This document shows positions 17,539-24,445 of a DNA stretch of 33,905 nucleotides, piece by piece. The first letter of the stretch is position 1. Every line of letters starts with the position of its first letter. The stretch comes from JBAQMG01 sp049302575. GTDB taxonomy: Bacteria > Bacillota > Desulfitobacteriia > Desulfitobacteriales > Desulfitobacteriaceae. Location of the stretch: positions 1-33,905 of the forward strand of contig JBAQMG010000130.1 of NCBI GenBank assembly GCA_049302575.1, read 5' to 3'. The notes below the pieces were generated by a model. The model made no database searches, had not been told where the DNA came from, and saw only the letters and a list, made by a program, of their open reading frames with translations. The position numbers were made by a program, and so were the translations under genes.

Positions 17539-18132
17539 TTAAAACACAAACGGTTTCCTTTTTACTCGACATTTTTCGGCTACTAAGATACTTCTTAGTT
17601 TATCCACACCAGCGGGAATTTCATCGTTAACTACCACGTAATCATACTCCGTAAGATACTCCATTTCGTGAACGGCCATAGCCAAACGTTTCTGAATAAC
17701 TTCTTCGGATTCTGTACCTCGTTTATGAATCCGCTCAGAAAGCACATCAATCGAGGGAGGAACAATAAATACAAACACTCCTTGGGGAAAACGTTTTTTA
17801 ACTTGGAGCGCTCCTTGAATCTCAATCTCCAAGATAACATCTTTTCCAGCCTGAATGAACTGTTCCACAGCAAAATGAGGGGTTCCATAAAAGTTCCCGC
17901 AAAATTCTGCCCATTCCAGTAGTTCTTGGTTTTCAATCATGTTTTCGAATTCCTCGCGACTTCGAAAAAAGTAACTGACTCCATCTACCTCACCAAGACG
18001 GGGTGCCCGGGTAGTTGCGGAAACTGAATAATTAATGGACGGTTGTTGGCGCAACAACTCCAAACACAATGTTCCCTTACCTGCCCCAGAGGGTCCAGAA
18101 AGGACAATCAATAAACCATGGTTATCCTCCAT
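17539..18132 (-). CDS. gmk: Guanylate kinase
   Basis: Phosphorylates GMP to GDP with ATP. The 197-residue protein has the P-loop LSGPSGAGKGTL, the GMP-binding segment SVSATTRAPRLGEVDGVSYFF with conserved arginine and tyrosine, EWAEFCGNFYGTP and DVILEIEIQGALQVK. Start ATG 18132 has GGGGGAG 4-5 bases upstream; the longer frame from 18171 overlaps remA and adds 13 residues without support. It overlaps nothing and starts 10 bases after remA ends. Confidence 0.96.
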   Translation of the reverse strand: MEDNHGLLIVLSGPSGAGKGTLCLELLRQQPSINYSVSATTRAPRLGEVDGVSYFFRSREEFENMIENQELLEWAEFCGNFYGTPHFAVEQFIQAGKDVILEIEIQGALQVKKRFPQGVFVFIVPPSIDVLSERIHKRGTESEEVIQKRLAMAVHEMEYLTEYDYVVVNDEIPAGVDKLRSILVAEKCRVKRKPFVF

Positions 18133-18142
18133 TTTACTCCCC

Positions 18143-18418
18143 CTAATCAGCGGGATCTTCAACGTGTGCACTCGTTTCTTTAGCCGAAAGACGATGTGCT
18201 ACGGTTTCAGGTTGAACAGCCGAAAGAATCACATGATGGCTGTCACAGATAATCACCGCACGTGTACGTCGCCCATAGGTTGCATCGATCAGCATGCCCG
18301 CGTCCCTGGCTTCCTGAATAATGCGTTTGATCGGTGCCGACTCCGGACTAACAATGGAAATAATCCGGTTTGCCGATACAATATTGCCAAACCCGATATT
18401 GATTAGTTTAATATCCAA
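18143..18418 (-). CDS. remA: RemA/DUF370-family regulator
   Basis: 91-residue member of the RemA family (extracellular matrix regulatory protein in Bacillus, DNA-binding ring-forming protein). The family core is IKLINIGFGNIVSANRIISIVSPESAPIKRII, followed by ATYGRRTRAVIICDSHHVILSAVQPETVAHRL. The start is TTG at 18418 with GGAGGG six bases upstream. The gene has its usual place between yicC and gmk. In Bacillus RemA activates matrix and osmoprotection genes; the role in this organism is not shown. Confidence 0.93.
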   Translation of the reverse strand: MDIKLINIGFGNIVSANRIISIVSPESAPIKRIIQEARDAGMLIDATYGRRTRAVIICDSHHVILSAVQPETVAHRLSAKETSAHVEDPAD

Positions 18419-18433
18419 GCTTAACCCTCCATT

Positions 18434-19312
18434 CTATTCTATGTTTTGAATTTGCTCCCGAACCTTTTCCAGTTCACTTTTAAGTATCACAACAATTTGT
18501 GCGATCACTAAATCATTAGCCTTTGAACCAATCGTATTGATTTCCCTATTCATTTCTTGAATCATAAAATCTAGTTTTCGACCAATCGGTTCATCCTTCT
18601 CAAAAGCTAAGCGGCTCTGTATCAAATGACTATCCAAGCGTACTAACTCTTCCGTTATCGAAGCCCGCTCAGCAAAAATAGCCACTTCATTGGCCATTCT
18701 CACTTCATCCATAATGGCTTCTCCGACGAGGATTTGAATACGTTCCTTTAGCCGTTTCTGGTAATCAACAACAACTTGGTCTGAGCGCGCAGTTACTTTT
18801 TCTATCTCGGTAGAAAGGAAATTTAATCTGCGCAAAATGTCCTCCGTTAATTTCTGGCCCTCTACACTACGCATCATAACAAAACCATTTAACGCCAACG
18901 CTAAAGCCTGTAAGCAAACATCCCACAAAATTTCAAGATCTATTTCTGGTTCTTCAACCGTAAGCACCTCTGGTAAACTTGCTAAACGATAAACATCGGG
19001 TTCATACACCGTTTTCAGTGCAAAAGCAAGTTCCTTCAGTGTATTATCATACGATAGTGCTAAATCTTTGTCAAGCTTAACCATTCTCTTTTTCTCTTGC
19101 GTTTCCGTGATATTAAGATAGACCTCAATTCGTCCGCGTTGGACGTTTTGCTGAATTACTTTCCTAATGCGATCTTCAAATCCGCCATAAGTTTTCGGGA
19201 GCCGTACCACTATTTCTAAAAATCGATGATTCACCGCTTTTAATTCCAGAGTAAATTGATAGCCCTTACCTCTAGCCTCTCCACGCCCGAATCCCGTCAT
19301 ACTATTTACCAT
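18434..19312 (-). CDS. yicC: YicC-family endoribonuclease
   Basis: 292-residue YicC/YloC protein, a family shown to be an endoribonuclease in E. coli and Bacillus. It has N-terminal VNSMTGFGRGEARGKGYQFTLELKAVNHRFLEI, the central helical part, and C-terminal DUF1732 ending GRKLDFMIQEMNREINTIGSKAND with conserved glutamate and aspartate residues. First gene of the yicC-remA-gmk-rpoZ-coaBC-metK operon. The ATG at 19312 is preceded by AGGT; a second ATG four codons in is possible. Confidence 0.94.
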   Translation of the reverse strand: MVNSMTGFGRGEARGKGYQFTLELKAVNHRFLEIVVRLPKTYGGFEDRIRKVIQQNVQRGRIEVYLNITETQEKKRMVKLDKDLALSYDNTLKELAFALKTVYEPDVYRLASLPEVLTVEEPEIDLEILWDVCLQALALALNGFVMMRSVEGQKLTEDILRRLNFLSTEIEKVTARSDQVVVDYQKRLKERIQILVGEAIMDEVRMANEVAIFAERASITEELVRLDSHLIQSRLAFEKDEPIGRKLDFMIQEMNREINTIGSKANDLVIAQIVVILKSELEKVREQIQNIE

Positions 19313-19368
19313 ATTTTACCTGGTCAAACCCCTAGCAACCAGGACTTTTCACCCCCATCCTTAAATTC

Positions 19369-19377
19369 ATTGTACCA
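19369..19377 (-). promoter_or_regulatory. Probable extended -10 promoter of the yicC operon
   Basis: On the minus strand TGGTACAAT (TGn plus TACAAT) lies about 57 bases upstream of the yicC ATG. No good -35 hexamer is found 17 bases farther up, which is compatible with an extended -10 promoter. It would drive yicC through metK. Confidence 0.5.
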
Positions 19378-19494
19378 TATTTCGGTATGTATTTTCTATT
19401 TTCGAGAAAACCACAGTTTAAACTCACTAACTTATCCCACGGTTTCAAAACACTGTCCACATCAGTAAAAACATCAAACCCTAAATCTACACCT

Positions 19495-19557
19495 AAAGCA
19501 AACTAACTCGCTTAACGCGAGTTAGTTTGCTTTAGCTAAGTTTAGCTAAACTTAGCT
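19495..19557. repeat. Adjacent perfect palindromes between dapF and yicC
   Basis: A perfect 17-bp stem (19495-19511 with 19517-19533; arms AAAGCAAACTAACTCGC and its complement, 5-base loop TTAAC) is followed without a gap by a perfect 24-base palindrome (19534-19557) made of nested AGCTAAG/TTTAGCTAAA units. Neither is followed by a proper T-run, so this is not a standard dapF terminator although it lies downstream of dapF. The remainder of the 19313-19620 gap contains only the yicC promoter. It could be a miniature mobile element, a protein-binding site or an mRNA-end stabiliser. Confidence 0.8.
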
Positions 19558-19620
19558 AAGTTGTCTACATTTGTGACTCAATGTTTGGGGGTAAGTGTCT
19601 GACCTTTGATTTGGCCTAGG

Positions 19621-20454
19621 TTATAACCATTTACCGCAGAAAGTGTAAACTGCAGATCCGGTCATATAGACATGATCATCTTCGCCCCATTCAATCTGGA
19701 GGTCTCCACCTGGTAAATGAACTGTCACGGCTCTTTCGGTTAACCCATTGAGCACTGAAGCAACAGTCGCTGCACAGGCTCCCGTACCACAAGCTAACGT
19801 AGGTCCAGCACCTCGTTCCCAGACCTTCATGGTTATTTCCTTAGAGGAATCAACTCGTATAAATTCAACGTTCGTTTTTCTCGGAAACAAAGCATGTTTT
19901 TCTATGGCTGGTCCGAGCCTTTCAAAGTCTAGGTTTTCAAAATCTTCCCCAAAAATTATACAGTGAGGGTTACCCATCGAAACTGCTGAATATTGCAGGC
20001 TAACCCCTTCGACTTCCAAGAAGGCTCTAACCACAGGTTCCATAGAAGCATTAACAGGAATGAGTGCTGGTTTTAAAATAGGTTTTCCCATATCGACTCT
20101 AACAGCACTCACCCTATTCCCTTCAAGGGTAAGTTGGAGGGATAGTACTCCTGCTAAAGTCTCCACAGTTAAGGGATTAGTCGTTACGTACCCTTTGTCA
20201 AAAATGAAGCGGGCAAAACAACGTATACCATTCCCACACATTTCCGGTTCTGAACCGTCAGGATTAAAGATACGCATCTTAGCATCGGCAATAGCTGAAG
20301 GGAGCACTATGACCAGTCCATCCCCACCGATCCCTAACTGACGATGACAGAGTTGCTGAGCCAAATTAGGATAATCGGACCCGTTTCCCGCTATAGAAAA
20401 ATGATCTAGGAAAACGAAATCATTTCCTAGACCATGCATTTTCCAAAAATCCAT
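19621..20454 (-). CDS. dapF: Diaminopimelate epimerase
   Basis: Interconverts LL- and meso-diaminopimelate, the last step before lysine and the source of the peptidoglycan cross-linking residue. The 277-residue protein has the two catalytic cysteines, C73 in MCGNGIRCFARF and C222 in ACGTGACAA, plus FWKMHGLGNDFVF, GGDGLV and GNPHCIIF. The start MDFWKMHGLGNDF is normal for the family. It stands alone between repeat blocks with its own likely promoter (20575-20603), and its leader contains the heptamer repeats. Confidence 0.96.
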   Translation of the reverse strand: MDFWKMHGLGNDFVFLDHFSIAGNGSDYPNLAQQLCHRQLGIGGDGLVIVLPSAIADAKMRIFNPDGSEPEMCGNGIRCFARFIFDKGYVTTNPLTVETLAGVLSLQLTLEGNRVSAVRVDMGKPILKPALIPVNASMEPVVRAFLEVEGVSLQYSAVSMGNPHCIIFGEDFENLDFERLGPAIEKHALFPRKTNVEFIRVDSSKEITMKVWERGAGPTLACGTGACAATVASVLNGLTERAVTVHLPGGDLQIEWGEDDHVYMTGSAVYTFCGKWL

Positions 20455-20464
20455 CTTACACCCA

Positions 20465-20573
20465 CTTTCGAAGCGCGAGGCTCGAGGCGCGAGGCGCGAC
20501 GAGACAGCCTATTTTTGAGGTACGATGCGCGATTTCGTTCGAACTTCGTGCATCGCGCATCGCGCCTCGAATT
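20465..20573. repeat. Heptamer repeat block in the dapF leader
   Basis: TCG-core 7-bp steps in both orientations: GCGAGGC/GCGAGGC-type units on the left, then CATCGCG CATCGCG CCTCGAA on the right, flipping at a TTCGAA centre. CGATGCGCGAT (20523-20533) and ATCGCGCATCG (20552-20562) form a perfect 11-bp stem around an 18-base loop. The 18-base centre GATTTCGTTCGAACTTCG is shared exactly with the block at 21367-21384. Confidence 0.85.
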
Positions 20574-20574
20574 T

Positions 20575-20603
20575 AGCATACTACGCCCCGAGCAATGGGT
20601 CAA
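20575..20603 (-). promoter_or_regulatory. Probable dapF promoter
   Basis: Minus strand: TTGACC (20603-20598), 17-base spacer, TATGCT (20580-20575). Transcription would begin near 20567, so the whole repeat block at 20465-20573 would be in the dapF 5' leader of about 110 bases. Confidence 0.6.
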
Positions 20604-20687
20604 TCGTTTAAAGCAAGTATCCACGAGAGAAATTCAGCTTATTCACAAACCCTAAAATAATTTGTCATCAAGATGCGTCTGTGCTAA

Positions 20688-20737
20688 TTGACATCCTTTA
20701 CTATAATGTATACACTATGTATATACATTATAGTAAA
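20688..20737 (+). promoter_or_regulatory. mazEF promoter with overlapping perfect operator
   Basis: TTGACA (20688-20693) and TACACT (20711-20716) at 17-base spacing form a promoter. A perfect 16-bp inverted repeat, TTTACTATAATGTATA (20697-20712) and its complement (20722-20737) around a 9-base spacer, covers the -10 and the likely start site. This is where a MazE or MazEF complex would bind to repress its own operon. Confidence 0.75.
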
Positions 20738-20749
20738 GGAGCTGGAATT

Positions 20750-20998
20750 ATGTTAGCTAAGTTTCAAAAATGGGGAAACAGCCAAGGAATTAGAATTCCA
20801 AAACATCTTCTTACTATCACCTCATTTAATGAAGGGGATGAAGTAGAAATCATAGCAGAGTATGACAAAATCATTCTCCGCCATCCCCGTAATAAAATTA
20901 AGAAATATACAATTGAAGAGCTATTTGCCGATTATCATGGCGACCATAAGCCTACAGAAGAAGAATGGGGTCAACCTTCCGGAAAGGAGGAGTGGTAA
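20750..20998 (+). CDS. mazE: MazE-type antitoxin (AbrB/SpoVT fold)
   Basis: 82-residue AbrB-like antitoxin. LAKFQKWGNSQGIRIPKHLL is the classic swapped-hairpin DNA-binding N terminus, followed by GDEVEIIAEYDKIILRHPR. The C-terminal segment (YTIEELFADYHGDHKPTEEEWGQPSGKEEW) is acidic and would wrap the toxin. Start ATG 20750 follows AAAGGAG; upstream in-frame codons read through the operator and are not coding. It binds the adjacent palindrome to repress the operon and neutralises MazF; both are inferred from family. Confidence 0.92.
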   Translation: MLAKFQKWGNSQGIRIPKHLLTITSFNEGDEVEIIAEYDKIILRHPRNKIKKYTIEELFADYHGDHKPTEEEWGQPSGKEEW

Positions 20999-20999
20999 T

Positions 21000-21329
21000 A
21001 TGGGCTACACCCCATCCCAAGGAGACATAATTTGGCTTAATTTCAGCCCTCAGTCCGGACACGAGCAAAAAGGAAAAAGGCCTGCTCTGGTCATAAGTAA
21101 TGATTTTTTCAACAAAAGAACCGATCTTTCCCTTGTTTGTCCCATAACCTCTACGAAAAGAGATTATCCGCTACATGTTGAAATTCATACTTGCACCAAA
21201 ATAACTGGGTATATAATGGTGGGGCAGGTAAAGTCTGTCGACTGTTTTTCTAGATACGCTGAGTTTATCGAAAAAGCGCCTGACGAACTTACTCAAGAAG
21301 TATTATCACGGCTTTATGCCTGTTTCTAG
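21000..21329 (+). CDS. mazF: MazF-type endoribonuclease toxin
   Basis: 109-residue PemK/MazF protein; the family cuts mRNA or rRNA at short sequence motifs. Visible signatures are PSQGDIIWLNFSPQSGHEQKGKRPALVIS (GDIxW, GHEQxGxRP with catalytic arginine), CPITST, and GYIMVGQVKSVDC with the conserved QVKS(I/V)D. ATG lies 1 base after the mazE stop with AAAGGAGG inside mazE. The cut motif cannot be predicted by eye. The gene ends against a repeat block. Confidence 0.93.
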   Translation: MGYTPSQGDIIWLNFSPQSGHEQKGKRPALVISNDFFNKRTDLSLVCPITSTKRDYPLHVEIHTCTKITGYIMVGQVKSVDCFSRYAEFIEKAPDELTQEVLSRLYACF

Positions 21330-21512
21330 CTCTTCGTCGATGCGCGATGTTCGATGCGCGAAGCGCGATTTCGTTCGAACTTCGCGCTTCGCGCCTCGCG
21401 CCTCGCATTAGATAGCGGTCTTCCGTTCGAACCTCGAGCATCGAGCCTCGCGCCTCGCCTAAGCTTAGCGTCTTCCGTTCGAACCTCGAACTACGAGCCT
21501 CACGCCTCGCAT
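21329..21512. repeat. Large heptamer repeat block between mazF and the P-type ATPase
   Basis: Long run of 7-bp TCG-core steps. GCGCGAAGCGCGA (21356-21368) pairs perfectly with TCGCGCTTCGCGC (21382-21394), a 13-bp stem with a 13-base loop holding TTCGAA. From about 21415 two imperfect direct copies of some 45 bases follow, each starting AGCG(G)TCTTCCGTTCGAACC and ending GCCTC(G/A)CGCCTCGC. The ATPase stop codon (21465-21467) is inside the block. Confidence 0.88.
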
Positions 21513-24236
21513 TGAGGTACCAGCCAGCCAAGTATTCTTAATTAGGCGAACAAAGCCCATTAAAACGGATGGTCCGCCGGCTACAACTAAAATCAAACCC
21601 CATTGCCACCCTACTAAAGGAGTCGTCTTGAAAATCACTTGTAATACGGGCGTATAGATCACCGCCAATTGCATAATAGTCGAAGTTGCAACCGCTGCTA
21701 CAATATAGGGATTTTTGAAAATACCCACTTCGAAGATTCCCCGTTCTTCGGAGCGACAATCGAAAACATGAAACAACTGTGAAAATACCAAGGTAGAAAA
21801 GGCCATGGTCCGAGCACCCAGCATAGTCACGCCCATGAAAAGCGCTGCCACGAAAACTATCAATGTCCCCAAACCAATAATGGTTCCCCGAATCCCAATC
21901 TTGGCAGCTAAACCACGTGCAAAAATGCTTTCTCCAGGTTTCCGCGGCGGACGGTTCATAATCCCGGGTTCAGCTCCATCAACACCTAACGCCATAGCTG
22001 GCAAACCATCCGTGACTAAATTAACCCACAGAATCTGGATAGGTAATAAAGGCAAAGGTAACCCAACCAAGGTTGCTAGAAACATTGTTAATACTTCTCC
22101 TAAGTTACAAGAAAGCAGGTAACGAATAAATTTCCGGATATTATCGTAGATCGCCCTGCCTTCCTCCACTGCAGCCACAATGGTCGCAAAATTATCATCA
22201 CCCAAGATCATTGCCGAAGCTTCCTTAGCCACATCTGTTCCTGTTTTACCCATGGCGACTCCAATATCGGCCTCTTTGAGAGCAGGAGCGTCGTTCACCC
22301 CATCACCTGTCATCGCCACAACTTGACCACGCGTTTTATACGCCCTGACAATCCGCAACTTATCTTTAGGGGTAACCCTAGCATATACTGAAACATCCAT
22401 GACTGATTGAGCTAATTCCTCATCGTTCATTTCTTGAATTTCTACCCCTGTTAAGATTCCAGACGAACCTCCCCTGACAATTCCCAGCTCATGGGCAACC
22501 GCCTCGGCAGTCAAACGATGATCACCCGTAATCATGACGGGCTTAATTCCTGCTCTGCGGCAAACTTGAATGGCCTTCCCGGCACTCGCTCTAGGTGGGT
22601 CAATCATCCCAGCAAGACCTACAAAAGTAAGGCCTTCTTCAAGATGCTCATCTAGTCCCTCATCCCCAGCTAACGGTTTTTCCGCAAGGGCTAGAACACG
22701 CAAGGCCTGTCCAGCCATTTTATCATTAGCCTGAAGAATCTCACGTTTGCGTAGCTCTGTAAGTTCTAAAATACCCTGTGTGGTTAATTCTCGTTGACAT
22801 AATTTTAAGACCACATCTGGAGCACCCTTAATATAAGCCTTTTTACCTTGTTTCGTTTGATAGATAACGCTCATTCGTTTACGATCTGAGTCAAACGGAA
22901 TTTCCCCAATCCGTTTCTCCTTGCGTTCAAGGGTTTCACGCCAGATTCCAGCTTTAGCTGCCAAGACAAGCAGTGCTCCCTCAGTGGGATCTCCTTCAAT
23001 TCCCCAAGGTGCTTCTTTACTTGAGGAACGAAATAAGCCAGCGACTTGGACCCCTTTCTTCGTGAGTAGCGAATTATTGCAGAGAGCTGCAACCTTCAGA
23101 CTGGCTCTGATGGGATCTTTTTCTTTCCCAGGATCCGCCCCGTGAAAATCTCCTTTGGGATCATACCCATAGCCACTAATCCCAATCATCCGTCCATCAG
23201 AATAAATTTGCCGAACAGTCATTTCATTTTGAGTTAAGGTTCCTGTCTTATCTGAACAAATCACCGTAGCACAACCCAAGGTTTCCACTGCCGGAAGTTT
23301 ACGAATGATCGCATTCCGCTTAACCATCCGTTGAACACCAATAGCTAAGGCGACTGTGACGATAGCCGGTAAGCCTTCAGGTATAGCAGCAACTGCCAAA
23401 GAAACACCAGCAAAAAACATTTTATAGAAACCTTCCCCCCGTAAAATGCCTGTAATAACTACAAGTGTACAAACTGCGAAACTGATCAAGACCAGCCATT
23501 TACCCAATTGATCTAAGCGTTTCTGCAGGGGGGTTTCTTCCTCTTGCACAGCTTGGATCATCTCGGCGATAACACCCATTTCTGTATTCATCCCAGTCGC
23601 GATAACCACTCCGGCACCCTTACCCTTGATCACAACAGTACCCATATAGCCGATATTTCGGCGATCAGCCATCGGGGTTAGTTCATCCATGATCGGAGCT
23701 ATCGTTTTGGTCACTGCCTGTGATTCTCCAGTCAGTGCAGATTCCTCTACTCCCAAACTGACCGCTTGAATCCAGCGTAAATCTGCCGGAATACGATCTC
23801 CGGCCTCTAATAAAACGATATCCCCAGGTACAAGGTCTGCAGCTGGAATACGTTCTTCGACACCCTCTCTCAAAACACGTGCTTCCGGTGCTGTCAAGGA
23901 ACGCAAAGATTCCATGGAGCGTTCCGCCCTATATTCCTGGATAAAGCCTAAAACAGCGTTAATGATGAGAATAGCCATAATCGTTACAGCATCCGCAATT
24001 TCACCTAATAATCCCGAAACGACTGTCGCAGCTAATAACACCAAAACCATAAAATCCTTAAATTGACCCAAGAATAAAAACACTGGATTAACCTGTTTCT
24101 TGACAGTTAAGACATTTCTCCCAACCTCAGTAAGCCGTCGTTTAACTTCTCTTAAACCCAATCCCTTTTCCGGATGAACCTCCAATACCTTGGCTACTTC
24201 TAACCAAGGTAGGACGTGCCATGCCCTTTGCCGCAT
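21465..24236 (-). CDS. Calcium-transporting P-type ATPase (PMCA/SERCA-like, type II)
   Basis: Membrane ATPase expected to export Ca2+ (or Mn2+). The 923-residue protein has an N-terminal cation-ATPase domain, the A-domain TGES (SALTGESQAV), the M4 motif AAIPEGLPAIV with PEGL ion ligands, phosphorylation site CSDKTGTLTQNEM, KGAPD, TGDHRLTAEAVA and TGDGVNDAPALK. M5-M6 includes NLVTDGLPAMALGVD. Start ATG 24236 has GGGAGGAG 6 bases upstream, better than ATG 24254. The last 15 residues (after LAGTS) are encoded by the heptamer repeats, so the original C terminus appears to have been replaced or extended. Ion specificity is inferred from the type II motifs. Confidence 0.93.
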   Translation of the reverse strand: MRQRAWHVLPWLEVAKVLEVHPEKGLGLREVKRRLTEVGRNVLTVKKQVNPVFLFLGQFKDFMVLVLLAATVVSGLLGEIADAVTIMAILIINAVLGFIQEYRAERSMESLRSLTAPEARVLREGVEERIPAADLVPGDIVLLEAGDRIPADLRWIQAVSLGVEESALTGESQAVTKTIAPIMDELTPMADRRNIGYMGTVVIKGKGAGVVIATGMNTEMGVIAEMIQAVQEEETPLQKRLDQLGKWLVLISFAVCTLVVITGILRGEGFYKMFFAGVSLAVAAIPEGLPAIVTVALAIGVQRMVKRNAIIRKLPAVETLGCATVICSDKTGTLTQNEMTVRQIYSDGRMIGISGYGYDPKGDFHGADPGKEKDPIRASLKVAALCNNSLLTKKGVQVAGLFRSSSKEAPWGIEGDPTEGALLVLAAKAGIWRETLERKEKRIGEIPFDSDRKRMSVIYQTKQGKKAYIKGAPDVVLKLCQRELTTQGILELTELRKREILQANDKMAGQALRVLALAEKPLAGDEGLDEHLEEGLTFVGLAGMIDPPRASAGKAIQVCRRAGIKPVMITGDHRLTAEAVAHELGIVRGGSSGILTGVEIQEMNDEELAQSVMDVSVYARVTPKDKLRIVRAYKTRGQVVAMTGDGVNDAPALKEADIGVAMGKTGTDVAKEASAMILGDDNFATIVAAVEEGRAIYDNIRKFIRYLLSCNLGEVLTMFLATLVGLPLPLLPIQILWVNLVTDGLPAMALGVDGAEPGIMNRPPRKPGESIFARGLAAKIGIRGTIIGLGTLIVFVAALFMGVTMLGARTMAFSTLVFSQLFHVFDCRSEERGIFEVGIFKNPYIVAAVATSTIMQLAVIYTPVLQVIFKTTPLVGWQWGLILVVAGGPSVLMGFVRLIKNTWLAGTSMRGVRLVVRGSNGRR

Positions 24237-24317
24237 AAAGTACTCCTCCCTCATCTAGCTCAATTATGGCTAGTCCATCTTTATTCCGTAACCAAGAAAA
24301 AAATGACTTTTAAAATA

Positions 24318-24326
24318 TGCTATAAT
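24318..24326 (+). promoter_or_regulatory. Probable extended -10 promoter of rqcH
   Basis: TGCTATAAT, a perfect extended -10, lies 120 bases before the rqcH start. No good -35 is present. Just downstream (24332-24380) there are degenerate 7-base steps of a different word (GGTCAGA, GGTCAGA, AATCAGA), in the would-be leader. Confidence 0.55.
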
Positions 24327-24445
24327 AAAATCAGAGGTCAGATGCAAGAGGTCAGACCTTCAAATCAGAAATCAAATACATGAAGACGAAGTTCGAAATT
24401 TAAATTCATGCATCCACATTCAACTTTGAGAGGAGTTTAATCAGT

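Noticed and set aside
21329..21512. Repeat arrays as possible CRISPR
   Set aside because: Units are 7 bp, degenerate and contiguous, with no uniform unique spacers and no cas genes nearby.
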